DNA of 64,000 nucleotides from Paraglaciecola psychrophila 170 (GCF_000347635.1 NC_020514.1:1550001-1614000); one strand, 5' to 3'. Shown: positions 47,900 through 59,937, counted from the first letter of the stretch. Notes: generated from the sequence alone by a model not told the origin. Program-made: numbers and translations.

Positions 47900-48598
47900 T
47901 TAGCTCTCAGTCGTGACTCTAGCCCGCTGTACCACTTTTTCTTCAGTCTTGGCGGCAAATAATTTTTCCATATGGTTATCTAATACATTCTTAAGTGCGA
48001 TCAACAGGCCCATACATAAAAAAGCACCGGGAGGTAAAATAGCGAGTAAAAATGGGCTGTCTGTTTCAAATACAGTGATTTTTAAGATCGTAGCCCAATC
48101 ACCTAACAATAAATTAGCACCATCAAACAAGGTGCCATAGCCTAATAATTCGCGCATCGCGCCTAATAATACCAACACAACGGTAAAACCAAGTCCCATC
48201 ATCAAACCGTCAAAAGCTGATTTGCCTACTGTGTTTTTAGAGGCATAGGCTTCAGCTCGTCCGATAATGGCGCAATTAGTGACTATCAGTGGAATAAAAA
48301 TGCCTAGGGCTTGATACAGCGTAAATGTGTAAGCGTTCATTAAAAGCTGCACTATGGTCACAAAAGAAGCGATGATCATCACAAAAATTGGGATCCGGAT
48401 TTCGCTAGGAACCCAATTACGGATTATCGACACTGTAGTATTTGAACCAATCAATACGAGAGTGGTAGCGAGGCCTAAACCTAAGCCATTGGTAATGGTG
48501 GCTGTTACGGCAAGTAAAGGGCATAAACCTAACAGCTGCACCAGTGCAGGGTTGTTTTTCCAAAGTCCTTGCCAGCTTAACTCTTTAAATTCATTCAT
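47900..48598 (-). CDS. rsxE: electron transport complex subunit RsxE
   Basis: Membrane subunit of the Rsx/Rnf complex, which couples electron flow between ferredoxin/NADH and ion transport; in E. coli it keeps SoxR reduced. The 232-residue protein has six hydrophobic segments and family motifs [17 protein letters not shown] and [19 protein letters not shown]. Overlaps rsxG by 8 bases. Confidence 0.96.
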   Translation of the reverse strand: MNEFKELSWQGLWKNNPALVQLLGLCPLLAVTATITNGLGLGLATTLVLIGSNTTVSIIRNWVPSEIRIPIFVMIIASFVTIVQLLMNAYTFTLYQALGIFIPLIVTNCAIIGRAEAYASKNTVGKSAFDGLMMGLGFTVVLVLLGAMRELLGYGTLFDGANLLLGDWATILKITVFETDSPFLLAILPPGAFLCMGLLIALKNVLDNHMEKLFAAKTEEKVVQRARVTTES

Positions 48599-49280
48599 TA
48601 CTTTCGCTCATTTTTTCAGTCATATTATCTACGGAGCAGGCATTGGGAGCTTGAAAAATAGCGGCTTGATTTGCTAAGTAATATTCGACACTTAATTTAA
48701 CTGCGTTAACCACTGCTCTGGGGGTAATGGTAGCACCTGTAAACTGATCAAACTGTCCACCGTCTTTTTTAACGGCCCAATTTGTAGCTATTTCTGCATT
48801 ATAAATTTGATTATCGAAGTCCAATACCCAATTGCTAATCCGTAAATCAATTTTGTCACCTAAGCCCGGTGTTTCTTTGTGTTCGAGTGTTCTGACGCCC
48901 GTTACCTTAGCTGTACCTGGTTGCGAACTAGTTATGCCCACCACCAATTGGATTTTACCGCTATAACCGTCTGGCGCAGTTGTTTCTATAGCCGCCGCAA
49001 CTGCTTGACCTTGTTTAGTGGCACGATAGATATGTTGAGCTTGATTAGAGCCTAACAATTCAGTTGAAGTGGCCAAGGTACAGTCTAACTGGATGGCATT
49101 GTCATAAAGGCTTTCATCAATGACTGCATTGAGAATCGATAATAATTTTTGTTGTTGCTGCAAAGCAATCTGATCTTTAGTACCAAAGTAGGTAAGTGCA
49201 ATCAGCCCCGTCGTGACTATGGCGAAAACGGCTAAGATCAAGCCATTTTTAGTCATAGTATGCTGGATACTCTTTGTCAT
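48591..49280 (-). CDS. rsxG: electron transport complex subunit RsxG
   Basis: A 229-residue subunit with one N-terminal membrane helix and an FMN-binding domain. The covalent FMN site is in [13 protein letters not shown] (S/T-G-A-T). [12 protein letters not shown] precedes it, as in RnfG/RsxG. Stop and start overlaps join it to rsxE and rsxD. Confidence 0.95.
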   Translation of the reverse strand: MTKSIQHTMTKNGLILAVFAIVTTGLIALTYFGTKDQIALQQQQKLLSILNAVIDESLYDNAIQLDCTLATSTELLGSNQAQHIYRATKQGQAVAAAIETTAPDGYSGKIQLVVGITSSQPGTAKVTGVRTLEHKETPGLGDKIDLRISNWVLDFDNQIYNAEIATNWAVKKDGGQFDQFTGATITPRAVVNAVKLSVEYYLANQAAIFQAPNACSVDNMTEKMSESNE

Positions 49281-50371
49281 GACTTAGCCTTATCTATGGG
49301 TTTTCGCTTGTTTGAAGTATGGCCGTAGGTGCGTGGACGCGTATAATAATCGATTAAAGGTACTGCCATGTTCATGATCAACACGGCAAAAGCGACGGCA
49401 TCAGGATAACCTCCCCATTCCCTTATCAAATACACCCATACTCCAATAGCTGCACCAAAAATCAACCTGCCTTTGTTCGTAGTCGAGCCAGAAACAGGGT
49501 CGGTAGCAATAAAAAATGCACCTATAATGATACTTCCATTGAATAAGTGGAATAGGCTGGATGGGTATAAGTCACTGTCAACCAGCGACATGACTAATGC
49601 ACAGATGAACAAGCCAGCCAGCATACTGACCGGTATATGCCAGTTAATGACTTTTTGTTTGAGTAAATATAAGCCGCCAAGCAGATATCCTAGACTTATC
49701 CAACTTGATGCCACACCTAACCCAGAAATTACGCTATCAAAAATGGGGAATTCAATTGTTTCTGAATAAGTAAGCCCCTGAGCAATCCCCGTTTTGACGG
49801 TGTCTAGTCCCGTGGCCATAGTGACGCCATCGATGCCTGTTTTTAATTGTGCAAGGCTAAAACCCTCAACACTGAAACCCGTAAATACAGCGTACAGCGC
49901 ATCCATAAAGTTATGACTATATTGGGCAAGGCTGGTAGGTGGTAGCCATTGAGTCATTTGTACAGGAAAAGAGACTAACAGCATGACATAAGCCGCCATC
50001 GCTGGATTAAATACATTAAAACCCAAACCACCATACAATTGTTTAACAATGCCAATACCGAAAAATGTACCTATAACAATCACCCACCAAGGGGCAAAAG
50101 GTGGAATACTCACTGCCAATAATATCGCGGCTAAAACCGCGCTATAATCCTTTAATGCTCTTTCAAAGTCGCGTTTACGCATTTCTAAAATGGCCGCTTC
50201 GGTCACCACAGCCGTAATGATTGCAAGCATTATCTGAATGATCGTGCCCCAACCAAAGAACCATGTTTGCATTAAAATACCCGGAACCATAGCAAGAATA
50301 ACTAAACGCATTACTTGACCGGTATCACGGCGAATATGCTGATGAGGTGAGCTGGCTAACTTAAATCTCAT
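49277..50371 (-). CDS. rsxD: electron transport complex subunit RsxD
   Basis: A 364-residue membrane subunit with about nine hydrophobic segments. The covalent FMN attachment site is in [14 protein letters not shown] (S-G-S-T). [16 protein letters not shown] is another conserved block. Four-base overlaps with rsxC and rsxG indicate one transcript. Confidence 0.95.
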   Translation of the reverse strand: MRFKLASSPHQHIRRDTGQVMRLVILAMVPGILMQTWFFGWGTIIQIMLAIITAVVTEAAILEMRKRDFERALKDYSAVLAAILLAVSIPPFAPWWVIVIGTFFGIGIVKQLYGGLGFNVFNPAMAAYVMLLVSFPVQMTQWLPPTSLAQYSHNFMDALYAVFTGFSVEGFSLAQLKTGIDGVTMATGLDTVKTGIAQGLTYSETIEFPIFDSVISGLGVASSWISLGYLLGGLYLLKQKVINWHIPVSMLAGLFICALVMSLVDSDLYPSSLFHLFNGSIIIGAFFIATDPVSGSTTNKGRLIFGAAIGVWVYLIREWGGYPDAVAFAVLIMNMAVPLIDYYTRPRTYGHTSNKRKPIDKAKS

Positions 50372-52566
50372 AAGGGTTTGTCTTGTTTGTTATTCGCTGC
50401 TTTTTCAGCTGATTTTTTGGCCTTGGCTTTAGTCACCGCGGCAGCAATTCTGCGTTTTTTCATGTCTATCTGTTGTTCTTCTGTTTTAGCTAGCTCAACT
50501 GAATTGTCAGTAGTTGAGTTATCAACCTTACCTGCGGACACTGGACTTGGTTCGTCTCGGCTGTTTGCGATTTTTTGTGCTTCGCGTTTAGCCTTTGCTT
50601 TTGCTACCGCAGCGGCTATTTTAGCTTGTTTACTATCAGCTAGGTTCGGCTCTTGAGTTTGCGAGGCAACATCTGCTGAGAGTGGGTTACCAGTGACATC
50701 AGCTTGAGTATTTAGTTTGGCCTTGGAAGGTGACTTTGATACCACTTTAACTTCAATGTCTTGCTGACTTACCTCAATCTCATTTTCTATCACATCACTA
50801 GTGTCGGTTGTATCTTTTAGTTTAGTGTCGGTAATAGCTACTTCAGCGGCCGCCTTTTTGGCCTTTGCTCTAGCGATGGCCGCTTGGACTCTTTGATTTG
50901 AACTGGCTGCTTTTGTGGACGTATCAGCTGATTCAGCTTTTGTTTTTTGTTCTGAATTATCAGCAGAGATTGCTGCAGTTGGCTCCTGCGGCTTATCGTC
51001 GACTTCAGTGGCGCTTTGTTTTTTTGCTTTTGCTCTGGCTAAGGCTGCGGCAATTTTGTCTTTGGCATTGTTGCCACTACTCGCCATAGCTTGTTTTCTA
51101 GATTCTGCAGCCAAGCGATGTTTTTCGTCTCTAGCCTGTTGATCGGCAATTAATCTCGCTTCGCGCTTTTCAAAACGGTCACGCGCTTTATCTGACTTTT
51201 GTTTGTCTTCTTGCTCTACTCTTATTTCAGACTTTGCGATGCGATAATAGTGGACTAAAGGTATCTCACTGGGGCAAACGTAGGCACAAGCACCGCATTC
51301 AATACAATCAAATAAATTATATTCTTGGGCTTTTTCTAATTCTTTGGCTTTTGAATGCCAAAACAATTGTTGTGGTAACAAGCTAGCAGGACAAGCGTCG
51401 GCGCATGCACTACAGCGAATACAGGCTTGTTCGTTGTTACCTGAGATTTCATTGTCAGTCGGTGCCAAAAGACAATTCGTGGTTTTTATTACGGGCACCA
51501 AATCGCTGATTACACTAAAGCCCATCATTGGACCACCCATTATGATATTGGGTTGCTTCTGACCTGCTTGCTTATATTTACAGTGTGCCAACAGATGGGC
51601 AACGGGGCTACCAATCAGCGCCCACATATTACCTGGGTTTTCTATTGCTTCACCCGTGACGGTTACCACGCGCTCGATGAGCGGTTTCCCCGTAAAAATC
51701 GCATCTGCTATGGCAAAACAAGTGCCCACATTATGCATGATTACGCCGACATCCACCGGTAATCCCTGAGCTGGTACTTCTCGGTTGGTCAGTACTTGAA
51801 TTAGTTGCTTTTCGCCGCCTGCAGGGTACTTAGTCGGCACAATGCATACACGATAGTTGGAGCTTTCTCGGCATGCCACTTGCAACGCTTCTATGGCTTC
51901 AGGTTTGTTATTCTCTATACCTATCAATACTTGTTTTGGCTTAAGCAGATGGCACAACACGTTGATACCTTGACGTATTTGCCAAGCGTGTTCACGCATT
52001 AAACGGTCGTCAGAGGTAATGTAAGGTTCACATTCGATACCGTTGATAATTAAAAAATCGATATCTTTTTTAGGCGAAGACTTGATATGAGTGGGAAAAC
52101 CAGCACCGCCCATACCACTGATTCCAGCATCACAAATAGCGGCTAACACTTGCATCTTTGGTTGGTTTTGATAATCCACTAAAGGGCTAAGTTGAGTCCA
52201 TTTGTCTTGTTGGTCACTGCTAATTTCAACTGTCAACTCTGGTAAACCAGAAGGATGAGCTGACACATGTTTGTGTATTGCTGTTATTTCACCCGATGTG
52301 GAAGCATGAATTGGGACGGCAAAAGGGTTCATACTTTTGGTCAATGCTTGTCCTTTGAGCACCTTCTGACCGACTTCAACAATTAAATGACCTTCGATAC
52401 CTATATGTTGTTTAACTGGCACATATAGGCGTTCAGGGATAGGTAGTCTGCCTATTGGAGTTTGGTTCGACAGTGATTTGCGTTCAGCAGGAAAGACGCC
52501 TCCAGGAAAGTCCCACAATTCTTGGTTGTCTAGTTTTTCAATGATGTCGTCGAAGTTATTTGGCAT
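50368..52566 (-). CDS. rsxC: electron transport complex subunit RsxC
   Basis: A 732-residue peripheral subunit that accepts electrons from NADH. The N-terminal half has the SLBB/flavin and NADH-binding regions ([30 protein letters not shown]). Two [4Fe-4S] motifs follow: [12 protein letters not shown] and [12 protein letters not shown]. The last 230 residues are low-complexity, Lys/Ala-rich, with four variants of the repeat A-A-x-A-x-A-K-A-K-K/R, as in other gammaproteobacterial RsxC tails of variable length. Overlaps rsxD by four bases. Confidence 0.95.
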   Translation of the reverse strand: MPNNFDDIIEKLDNQELWDFPGGVFPAERKSLSNQTPIGRLPIPERLYVPVKQHIGIEGHLIVEVGQKVLKGQALTKSMNPFAVPIHASTSGEITAIHKHVSAHPSGLPELTVEISSDQQDKWTQLSPLVDYQNQPKMQVLAAICDAGISGMGGAGFPTHIKSSPKKDIDFLIINGIECEPYITSDDRLMREHAWQIRQGINVLCHLLKPKQVLIGIENNKPEAIEALQVACRESSNYRVCIVPTKYPAGGEKQLIQVLTNREVPAQGLPVDVGVIMHNVGTCFAIADAIFTGKPLIERVVTVTGEAIENPGNMWALIGSPVAHLLAHCKYKQAGQKQPNIIMGGPMMGFSVISDLVPVIKTTNCLLAPTDNEISGNNEQACIRCSACADACPASLLPQQLFWHSKAKELEKAQEYNLFDCIECGACAYVCPSEIPLVHYYRIAKSEIRVEQEDKQKSDKARDRFEKREARLIADQQARDEKHRLAAESRKQAMASSGNNAKDKIAAALARAKAKKQSATEVDDKPQEPTAAISADNSEQKTKAESADTSTKAASSNQRVQAAIARAKAKKAAAEVAITDTKLKDTTDTSDVIENEIEVSQQDIEVKVVSKSPSKAKLNTQADVTGNPLSADVASQTQEPNLADSKQAKIAAAVAKAKAKREAQKIANSRDEPSPVSAGKVDNSTTDNSVELAKTEEQQIDMKKRRIAAAVTKAKAKKSAEKAANNKQDKPL

Positions 52567-52575
52567 AATTCCTGA

Positions 52576-53142
52576 TTAGCCTATTCGTTTTATAGGAATG
52601 GCATCGATATTCCAGCGCCAAGATGAGGCACTGTTTTGTAAAGGCAACATATCGATGCAATCAACAGGGCAGGGGTCTACACATAAATCACAGCCTGTGC
52701 ACTCATCGACTATCACTGTATGCATCTGTTTGGCAGCACCTATTATGGCATCTACAGGACATGCCTGAATGCATTTAGTGCAGCCTATACATTCGTCTTC
52801 ACGAATATAAGCAACCATTTTGATATCTTCTGAGCCATGTGCGGCATCTAAAGATGTCGCTTCTACACCCATAAGGTTAGCCAGTTTTTTTATGGTGGCA
52901 TCGCCACCCGGCGGGCATTTATTTATCTCGTCGCCATCAGCTATTGCTTGAGCATAAGGTTTGCAACCAGGGTACCCACATTGTCCACACTGGGTTTGTG
53001 GGAGTATTTGATCTATTTGTTCAACTAAAGGGTCGCTTTCAACTTTAAATTTTACCGCAGCAAATCCAAGCACAAGCCCAAAAACTAGAGCCAACAGACC
53101 TATGGCGAGTAAGGCAGTTAAAATAGCAAATCCTAGTGACAT
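52576..53142 (-). CDS. rsxB: electron transport complex subunit RsxB
   Basis: A 188-residue ferredoxin-like subunit with an N-terminal membrane helix, the [13 protein letters not shown] cluster motif near residue 50, and two further [4Fe-4S] motifs ([14 protein letters not shown] and [14 protein letters not shown]). Its start codon overlaps the last base of rsxA (TAATG-like junction). Standard length. Confidence 0.96.
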   Translation of the reverse strand: MSLGFAILTALLAIGLLALVFGLVLGFAAVKFKVESDPLVEQIDQILPQTQCGQCGYPGCKPYAQAIADGDEINKCPPGGDATIKKLANLMGVEATSLDAAHGSEDIKMVAYIREDECIGCTKCIQACPVDAIIGAAKQMHTVIVDECTGCDLCVDPCPVDCIDMLPLQNSASSWRWNIDAIPIKRIG

Positions 53143-53723
53143 TAAAACTTAACCAATCCAGTAAAGCCCATAAAAGCTAAAGACATTAAACCTGCAGTAA
53201 TCATACCTATAGAAGCCCCTTTAAAAGGTTTAGGTACGTCAGCAACAGCTAAACGTTCACGCATCGCTGAAAATAATATGAGTACTAAAGAGAAACCTAC
53301 TGCAGCACCAAAGCCATAAATAACCGATTCAACAAAATTATGTTCCTGGTTGATATTCAACAGTGCAACGCCTAAGACGGCACAGTTGGTGGTGATGAGT
53401 GGTAAGAAGATACCTAGCAGGCGGTATAAAGTAGGGCTAGTTTTGTGCACGACCATTTCAGTGAACTGCACAACTACGGCTATCACCAGAATAAAACTCA
53501 GGGTACGCAAATAGCCGATACCAAGAGGTAGTAATATATAGTGTTCGACTAGATAGCTGGAGATAGAGGCCAATGTTAGTACAAAAGTAGTGGCCATAGA
53601 CATGCCAATAGCTGTTTCTAACTTACCTGATACACCCATAAATGGGCACAAGCCTAGAAATTGAACTAACACGAAGTTGTTTACCAGCACAGTGCCAATT
53701 AATAGTAATAAGAATTCGGTCAT
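53142..53723 (-). CDS. rsxA: electron transport complex subunit RsxA
   Basis: A 193-residue membrane subunit with six hydrophobic segments and the family motifs [19 protein letters not shown] and [17 protein letters not shown], related in fold to RsxE. First gene of the operon rsxABCDGE-nth on the minus strand. Promoter presumably lies in 53724-53887, where no clear hexamers can be named. Confidence 0.96.
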   Translation of the reverse strand: MTEFLLLLIGTVLVNNFVLVQFLGLCPFMGVSGKLETAIGMSMATTFVLTLASISSYLVEHYILLPLGIGYLRTLSFILVIAVVVQFTEMVVHKTSPTLYRLLGIFLPLITTNCAVLGVALLNINQEHNFVESVIYGFGAAVGFSLVLILFSAMRERLAVADVPKPFKGASIGMITAGLMSLAFMGFTGLVKF

Positions 53724-53887
53724 GTAAAATGAATATTAGCCAAGAGTTATTAATGCGTCCTTATTATCTGTATTTAAGTGACCATTAACAACTTGATATT
53801 CAAAAGTTTATTGCTATATGGTGTTTATTATTGAAATAAGGGTAGATAACTAAAAGTAATGAATGAGGAAATGGCTGAATAAAGAAT

Positions 53888-53964
53888 TGGCTCCCCCTCC
53901 CCGACTCGAACAGGGGACCTGCGGATTAACAGTCCGTCGCTCTAACCAGCTGAGCTAAGGGGGA
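53888..53964 (-). tRNA. tRNA-Asn(GTT), copy 1
   Basis: A 77-base cloverleaf on the minus strand with 7-bp acceptor stem TCCCCCT/AGGGGGA, anticodon loop CTGTTAA giving anticodon GTT, T loop TTCGAGT, discriminator G and encoded CCA. All stems pair. Confidence 0.95.
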
Positions 53965-54019
53965 ATTCAATTTCATATTAAATATTGTTTTTCATAAACA
54001 TTTAATCACAAGTATAAGT

Positions 54020-54096
54020 TGGCTCCCCCTCCCCGACTCGAACAGGGGACCTGCGGATTAACAGTCCGTCGCTCTAACCAGCTGAGCTAAGGGGGA
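54020..54096 (-). tRNA. tRNA-Asn(GTT), copy 2
   Basis: Identical in sequence to copy 1, including encoded CCA; 55 bases separate the two genes. Being first in the direction of transcription, it probably shares one precursor with copy 1. Confidence 0.95.
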
Positions 54097-55076
54097 ACGT
54101 TATACTTACGTTGTAAACCTCACTTAGTTACAAACTAGGTGGCTTTTCAACGGGGCGGAATAATAATGAGCATACCGCTCGCTGTCAACACTCAAAGTGA
54201 GGTTTTATGTATATATTTATAAACTTTCGCGCAATCTGTACGTAATACCATCAGAAATAAAAAATCTCATTTTTATTGATTTAAAATTGTGCGATTTAAG
54301 TTTGCCAATTTAATTTTAAATCAAAGACCGTTTTTTCATTTCGTTATAGCTAATTGTTATTAACGATTTGTTGAACACTGTACGTATTGCCAGTGTTTAA
54401 TAAAAGTGTAACCTTTGGTCGCCATGCTAAGGTTAGTGATTACTAACTAAAACAAAAGCAGACAGTGGTGCCAATGTACGCCAATTCTAGGGTCAAGGCA
54501 GTTATCCACGAAACCTGTGGATAACCTTGTGGATTAAATTCTAATAAGTACGATGATACTTATCAATTAAATGTCAAGAGTTGAAGTTGATAATATTAGA
54601 TTAATTTAAAAAATCATTTAAAAACATATGGATACGATATTTTTTGGTTTCATAAAAAAATAAAAACTTCAGTTTGAATTGTATTGAATTTCGCTTGTGT
54701 GTTGTTTTTAAAGAGAAATTAAAAATTATGCTAAAACAACCAGATTATTTTTTAAATATTAATCGATGGTTTTTAAAACAATCTATTTATTTTCAAGTGA
54801 GGCAGTGTCGTAAAAGTAAAAACGTCAAAAAACAGACACTCAAGTGTATTCAAATGCATACATCTGATAAATGTTGACATTTGTAACAATCCCGTAACAT
54901 TAGTGGCGGTAAATATAATAAAATTCATACAAAAATCGCGTATTATATGTATCTTTATGACAGTGCTGAAGACACCTCTACGAATCTTCGAATGTGTAAG
55001 GTTGAATATGTGACATGTGATCCCGGGCTAGTTAACCTTCTTACCCATCATTATCTTAAATTAAGAGAGAGTAATA
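54097..55076. other. long intergenic region between tRNA-Asn and the MATE gene
   Basis: 980 bases, AT-rich, with no convincing coding frame; a 67-codon frame at 54674-54877 has no ribosome site and looks like chance. Contains a cluster of DnaA-box-like sites (54501-54537) next to an AT-rich stretch. The promoter of the tRNA-Asn genes must lie in the first 100 bases, and that of the MATE gene in the last few hundred. Few GATC sites, which argues against oriC. Confidence 0.6.
54501..54537. promoter_or_regulatory. cluster of DnaA-box-like sequences
   Basis: A perfect 9-bp inverted repeat (GTTATCCAC at 54501-54509 and GTGGATAAC at 54517-54525) creates a one-mismatch box TTATCCACG and a perfect box TGTGGATAA. 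A third, one-mismatch box TGTGGATTA follows at 54529-54537. The consensus is TTATCCACA. Confidence 0.6.
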
Positions 55077-56453
55077 TTGACCTCAAGCACTAAAACATCG
55101 TCACCCCCAGATTTGCTGAACCAAGATATTGCTCTAACACTACGTAAAATGACTCTACCTATGATAATAGGAATGGTAGTGCTCATGACATTTGGGCTGG
55201 TAGATACTTTTTTTATCGGTATGTTAGGCACGCAACAACTTGCTGCTATCAGCTTTACTTTTCCAGTTACCTTTACGGTTATTAGTCTAAATATTGGCTT
55301 GGGTATTGGTACCTCGGCTATTATTGCTAAGTTGCTTGGCGCAGGGCAACGCCACCAAGCTAAGGAGACTGCAACTGGTGCATTGATGCTCACTATGGTA
55401 TTAGCGATTATTTTAGCTGTTATCGGCGTGATCACGATTGAACCGATATTTCGCTTAATGGGGGCTGACCCACTGCAGTTAGTCTTTATTAAAGAGTATA
55501 TGCTGGTGTGGTACGCTGCCGGGGTGTTTTTGGCAATGCCCATGGTCGGCAACAGTGTGTTGCGCGCTTCTGGTGATACCAAAACACCCAGTTATGTGAT
55601 GGCCTTTGGTGGTCTTATCAACGTGATACTTGATCCCATACTTATATTCGGATGGGGCCCAGTACCTGCCCTTGGAATACAAGGTGCGGCTGTCGCTACC
55701 CTTATAGCTTGGGCAGTGGGGTTATTTTATATTTTATATATATTGGTCGTAAAGCGGAAATTGATTGAACCTAAATTACTTAATTGGCAACAGTTAAAAC
55801 GCAGTACTGGGGGTATTTTAAAAATTGGTGTACCTGCAGCGGGTGCAAACATGTTGACCCCCATTTCTGCCGGAATAGTCACAGCAATTGTGGCAGGTTA
55901 TGGACCAGAAGCCGTTGCCGCATGGGGAGTCGGTGGCCGATTAGAATCTATTGCTAGTATAGTGGTATTGTCTTTATCCATGTCATTGCCACCCTTTATA
56001 AGTCAAAATTTTGGAGCGAATAAGCTTGAGCGAGTAGGGCAGGCCTATAGTTTGTGCGTCAAATTTGTAATTGTATGGCAGCTGTTTATTTTTGCTATTT
56101 TGGCCCTGTTATCAGGTGTCATTGCCGATATATTCACCGATGAGTTAAACGTTGCCTCGACCATAATAATGTTTCTAATGATTGTGCCCTTAGGATATGG
56201 ATTGCAAGGTGTGACTATTTTGACTAATTCATCCTTTAATGCCATGCATATGCCGATGTCAGCCCTATCATTAAATTTTATGCGTTTATTTGTGTTTTTT
56301 GTGCCTTTTTCTTACATAGGTAGTTATTGGTTTGATTTATCCGGACTTTTTTGGGCGGGAGCAATCGCCAACATTGCCGTTGGTTGTATTGCTTATATTT
56401 GGTGTAAAACCATTCTCGCCTCTCGATTTGAACAAAGTGTATTGAGTAAATAA
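55077..56453 (+). CDS. MATE-family multidrug efflux transporter
   Basis: A 458-residue inner-membrane transporter with 12 hydrophobic segments in two homologous halves of MatE type. Pieces such as [44 protein letters not shown] and [19 protein letters not shown] are characteristic. Substrate not predictable; DinF, NorM and VcmB-like subgroups cannot be told apart by eye. The start is a TTG (55077) with a GAGAG purine box upstream; no ATG near gives a better N-terminus. uvrB follows after five bases. Confidence 0.9.
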   Translation: MTSSTKTSSPPDLLNQDIALTLRKMTLPMIIGMVVLMTFGLVDTFFIGMLGTQQLAAISFTFPVTFTVISLNIGLGIGTSAIIAKLLGAGQRHQAKETATGALMLTMVLAIILAVIGVITIEPIFRLMGADPLQLVFIKEYMLVWYAAGVFLAMPMVGNSVLRASGDTKTPSYVMAFGGLINVILDPILIFGWGPVPALGIQGAAVATLIAWAVGLFYILYILVVKRKLIEPKLLNWQQLKRSTGGILKIGVPAAGANMLTPISAGIVTAIVAGYGPEAVAAWGVGGRLESIASIVVLSLSMSLPPFISQNFGANKLERVGQAYSLCVKFVIVWQLFIFAILALLSGVIADIFTDELNVASTIIMFLMIVPLGYGLQGVTILTNSSFNAMHMPMSALSLNFMRLFVFFVPFSYIGSYWFDLSGLFWAGAIANIAVGCIAYIWCKTILASRFEQSVLSK

Positions 56454-56458
56454 GATTT

Positions 56459-58468
56459 ATGAGTAGACCATTTGAATTATCCTCTAGTTATTCGCCAGCC
56501 GGCGACCAGCCCGGAGCGATTAAAGCGTTAGTAGAAGGCCTAGAAGATGGCCTTGCACGACAAATATTATTAGGTGTCACAGGCTCTGGTAAAACATTTA
56601 CTATGGCAAATGTGATAGAGAAGGTGCAGCGTCCGACATTGATTCTGGCACACAATAAAACCTTAGCAGCACAGCTTTATGGAGAAATGAAAGAGTTTTT
56701 CCCAAATAATGCAGTGGAATATTTTGTTTCTTACTACGATTATTATCAACCTGAAGCCTATGTGCCCTCAAGTGACACTTTTATTGAGAAAGATGCATCG
56801 ATAAACGCACACATTGAACAAATGCGTTTATCAGCCACCAAATCTCTGATGGAAAGACGCGACGTTATTATTGTTTCTAGTGTATCGGCTATCTATGGTT
56901 TGGGCGATCCGGAGTCTTACATGAAGATGCTGGTGCATTTTCGTCAAGGCGACATCATGAATCAGCGTGATATTTTACGTCGCCTAGTTGAAATTCAATA
57001 TTCTCGCAATGATGTCGCATTTGACCGAGGGACCTTTAGAGTGCGCGGTGATGTGATTGACATATTTCCTGCAGACTCAGAACGTCATGGTATCAGGGTG
57101 GAATTATTCGACGAAGAAGTTGAACGCATTAGCATATTTGACCCACTTACAGGCGCTGTTGAGAAAAGGGTGACGCGCGCCACGGTTTTCCCTAAAACTC
57201 ATTACGTCACACCCAGGGAAAAAATCATTGATGCGATTGAACATATTAAAGTTGAACTCAAAGAAAGACGTGAGCAACTTAAATCCGTTAATAAATTAGT
57301 AGAAGAGCAGCGAGTGTCCCAGCGTTGTCAATTTGATATGGAAATGATGCAGGAGTTAGGTTATTGCTCAGGTATTGAAAACTACTCTCGCTATTTGTCA
57401 GGACGTGCACCAGGTGATCCTCCGCCCACTCTTATTGATTATTTCCCAGCTGATGGCTTAATGTTTATCGATGAGTCTCACGTTACTGTGTCACAAATTG
57501 GTGCCATGTATAAAGGTGACAGATCCCGAAAAGAAACCTTAGTGGAATATGGATTCAGATTGCCATCAGCATTAGATAATAGGCCTCTAAAGTTTGAGGA
57601 GTTTGAACAAATAAGCCCGCAAACAATTTATGTTTCTGCCACACCGGGTAAATTTGAACTGGCTATTGCACCAGACGATATAGTTGAGCAACTGGTTCGT
57701 CCTACGGGGTTGCTTGACCCTGAAATAGAGATACGGCCAGTAGGCACACAAGTGGATGATTTACTTTCTGAAATTCATAAGTGTGTGGCAGTGAACGAAA
57801 GAGTGCTCGTTACTACCTTGACCAAACGTATGTCTGAAGACTTAAGTGATTATCTGGATGAGCATGGTGTAAAAGCCCGTTATTTACACTCAGATATCGA
57901 TACAGTAGAGCGTATCGAAATTATACGCGATTTACGTATTGGTAAGTTTGACGTGTTAGTTGGGATCAACTTGCTTCGTGAAGGTCTTGATATGCCAGAA
58001 GTGTCGTTAGTGGCTATTCTTGATGCAGATAAAGAGGGCTTTTTACGTTCTGATAAATCACTGATACAAACTATGGGTAGGGCAGCTCGGCACATAAATG
58101 GCCGGGCAATCTTATATGCTGATAGGATCACGGGGTCGATGCAACGGGCGATTGAAGAAACAGATAGAAGGCGGGACATCCAACGTGCCTACAATCTTAA
58201 GCACGGCATTATTCCTACCCAGATGAATAAACCTATCACCGACATCATGGACGTGGGCGATGGCAGTTCTGACAGTAAAGTGAAGCTCAGGCTAGTGGCT
58301 GAGTCGAGCAAAAAATATAATACGCTCAGTACACCGCAACTTTTGCAAAAAATTAGTGAACTGGAAAAAGTCATGTTTAAAGCGGCTAAAGATTTAGAAT
58401 TTGAAAAAGCAGCGAATTTGCGTGATGACATTGAAGCCTATCGTGCTCAAATAGTGAAAAATTCCTAG
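56459..58468 (+). CDS. uvrB: excinuclease ABC subunit B
   Basis: Damage-verifying helicase of nucleotide excision repair. The 669-residue protein shows Walker [11 protein letters not shown], the beta-hairpin [12 protein letters not shown], Walker B-like FIDESHV, helicase motif [11 protein letters not shown], and a C-terminal UVR domain ([24 protein letters not shown]) that contacts UvrC. Length is standard. Located right behind the MATE gene, so it may be partly co-transcribed. I saw no LexA box immediately upstream. Confidence 0.98.
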   Translation: MSRPFELSSSYSPAGDQPGAIKALVEGLEDGLARQILLGVTGSGKTFTMANVIEKVQRPTLILAHNKTLAAQLYGEMKEFFPNNAVEYFVSYYDYYQPEAYVPSSDTFIEKDASINAHIEQMRLSATKSLMERRDVIIVSSVSAIYGLGDPESYMKMLVHFRQGDIMNQRDILRRLVEIQYSRNDVAFDRGTFRVRGDVIDIFPADSERHGIRVELFDEEVERISIFDPLTGAVEKRVTRATVFPKTHYVTPREKIIDAIEHIKVELKERREQLKSVNKLVEEQRVSQRCQFDMEMMQELGYCSGIENYSRYLSGRAPGDPPPTLIDYFPADGLMFIDESHVTVSQIGAMYKGDRSRKETLVEYGFRLPSALDNRPLKFEEFEQISPQTIYVSATPGKFELAIAPDDIVEQLVRPTGLLDPEIEIRPVGTQVDDLLSEIHKCVAVNERVLVTTLTKRMSEDLSDYLDEHGVKARYLHSDIDTVERIEIIRDLRIGKFDVLVGINLLREGLDMPEVSLVAILDADKEGFLRSDKSLIQTMGRAARHINGRAILYADRITGSMQRAIEETDRRRDIQRAYNLKHGIIPTQMNKPITDIMDVGDGSSDSKVKLRLVAESSKKYNTLSTPQLLQKISELEKVMFKAAKDLEFEKAANLRDDIEAYRAQIVKNS

Positions 58469-58989
58469 TTAACCCGAACTCTGGTTAAGACGTGCCGCGT
58501 CCCTATAAGTCATTACAATATAAACGATATGTTAGATGCTGCCAATTGGTTCGCAAAGACATTGAATACATCTAGTGCTGCTATTATTGTGTTTATCGAG
58601 GGGGAGATTGTGAGGGAATAGCGCGCTATTGTAAGCAAGTCCAACGAAGGTAGGCGCGATAATAGTGGTACTGGGTATTATGGCTTATCCCGAGCTCAGG
58701 TTATTTATACTCAAAGATTATTGTAACCGCATGGCACCAATAAGGAAATGTTTCTCCAGCCTTAGGCTGGCGTTTATAGCTTCGGTTATCGCGACGTCGG
58801 TTGTCGCAACGTCGGTAGTCGCAAAGTCGGTTTTCGATGGTCGTAATAGTTAGAAAAAGTTAAATTTTTCACTTTTCTATAGCTAAGACCTTTGTTTTAG
58901 CAGTTCTGCTAAATTTCCATTGTAATCCGGCTAAGGCTTTCCTACTATGTACTTTAGTATCAATAACTATACCTAAAAGTGGTGCTGTA
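58469..58989. other. intergenic region uvrB to LysR gene
   Basis: 521 bases without a convincing gene. It holds a hairpin (CCAGCC TTA GGCTGG at 58756-58770) and three 15-bp near repeats (58789-58833). A 40-residue frame (ATG within 58731-58734) covers them but has no ribosome site. The LysR promoter must lie at the right end. Confidence 0.55.
58789..58833 (+). repeat. three 15-bp near repeats
   Basis: TCGCGACGTCGGTTG, TCGCAACGTCGGTAG and TCGCAAAGTCGGTTT follow each other without gaps. They differ at a few bases. The stretch might be a protein-binding array or a small tandem duplication; nothing else supports a function. Confidence 0.7.
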
Positions 58990-59910
58990 ATGTTAAATCG
59001 TCTTCAAGAATCCGATATCAAATTATTGCGTGTATTTTACGCTGTTGCCTCATGTAATGGCTTTACTGCAGCTGAGCCGGTGCTTAGGATGCAACGTCCG
59101 AATATTAGCGCGGCTATTAAAAAGCTCGAAGAACGCTTAGATTTAGTATTATGTCATCGTGGTCGTGGTGGTTTTCAAATGACCAAAGAGGGTGAAGTGG
59201 TTTTTCAGGAAACCAAACGTATCTTCAACTCTTTTGATAACTTTGTGTTTAACCTAAAAAGTTTGCATGATGATTATTCAGGCCATGTCACCTTAGTGAT
59301 GATGGCGGGTTTACCCCTTTCATATCACTTGGCGGTGAGTAAATCTGTTAAAAGCACTATGAAAAAATTTAACGATATTCACGTGAATATTCAAACCAGA
59401 TTGTATAACGAGGTCGAGCATGTTGCATTGTCTGGTGAATGTCATTTGGTGTTGTCGACTTATGATATGGTCAAACCTGAGTCTGTCACTTTTCACCCAG
59501 TTGATGTTTCATGTAAAGGAAGACTCTATTGTGCACCTTCCCATGTTCTAGCAAAATATCGTGATGGTTTTCCTAACAACGTTAAGATTGGAGACTATCC
59601 AGCAATTGGTATCTCCGGCTTGTCCTCAGCCAATTACATTGCTGACGATACACGTATGGCTATTCAAACCTTTTCTGATTCCTACGATGCTTGCTTAGCT
59701 GCGATCATGACTGGTGAATACGTAGGGCTATTACCTGATTATATACTCACAAACCAAGGTGCAGGGTTAGGACTAGTGCCAGTAGGCAAAAGTTTATTTG
59801 AATTTAGTCACGAATTATTTGTGATGAATGGCAAAAACACCCGATTAAATCCTGTGTTAAGACATTTAATTAAGGAAATTAGCTATTTTATCCAGCAGGT
59901 TGATCAGTAG
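58990..59910 (+). CDS. LysR-family transcriptional regulator
   Basis: A 306-residue regulator with an N-terminal winged helix-turn-helix (LLRVFYAVASCNGFTAAEPVLRM, then SAAIKKLEERLDLVLCHR) and a C-terminal periplasmic-binding-like effector domain. The normal E-x-x-LxxR signature reads LCHRGRGGFQMTKEGE here. Neighbours (uvrB, queC) give no clear target. It is preceded by 521 non-coding bases and closed by its own terminator. Confidence 0.92.
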   Translation: MLNRLQESDIKLLRVFYAVASCNGFTAAEPVLRMQRPNISAAIKKLEERLDLVLCHRGRGGFQMTKEGEVVFQETKRIFNSFDNFVFNLKSLHDDYSGHVTLVMMAGLPLSYHLAVSKSVKSTMKKFNDIHVNIQTRLYNEVEHVALSGECHLVLSTYDMVKPESVTFHPVDVSCKGRLYCAPSHVLAKYRDGFPNNVKIGDYPAIGISGLSSANYIADDTRMAIQTFSDSYDACLAAIMTGEYVGLLPDYILTNQGAGLGLVPVGKSLFEFSHELFVMNGKNTRLNPVLRHLIKEISYFIQQVDQ

Positions 59911-59937
59911 CGTTTAGAACTGAGGTCTAATTTTGAT

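Noticed and set aside
53888..54096. tRNA-Asn pair as an island attachment site
   Set aside because: Both copies are complete, there is no integrase nearby, and the duplication is a plain tandem gene pair.
54480..54640. DnaA boxes as the chromosomal origin
   Set aside because: No dnaA/dnaN/mnmG neighbours and few GATC sites; only three boxes.
54674..54877. 67-codon frame in the tRNA-MATE gap
   Set aside because: Basic and low complexity in an AT-rich stretch, no ribosome site, no similarity known; likely chance.
58665..58853. 62-codon frame with signal-like hydrophobic stretch before the LysR gene
   Set aside because: No ribosome site, and most of its end is made by the 15-base repeats.
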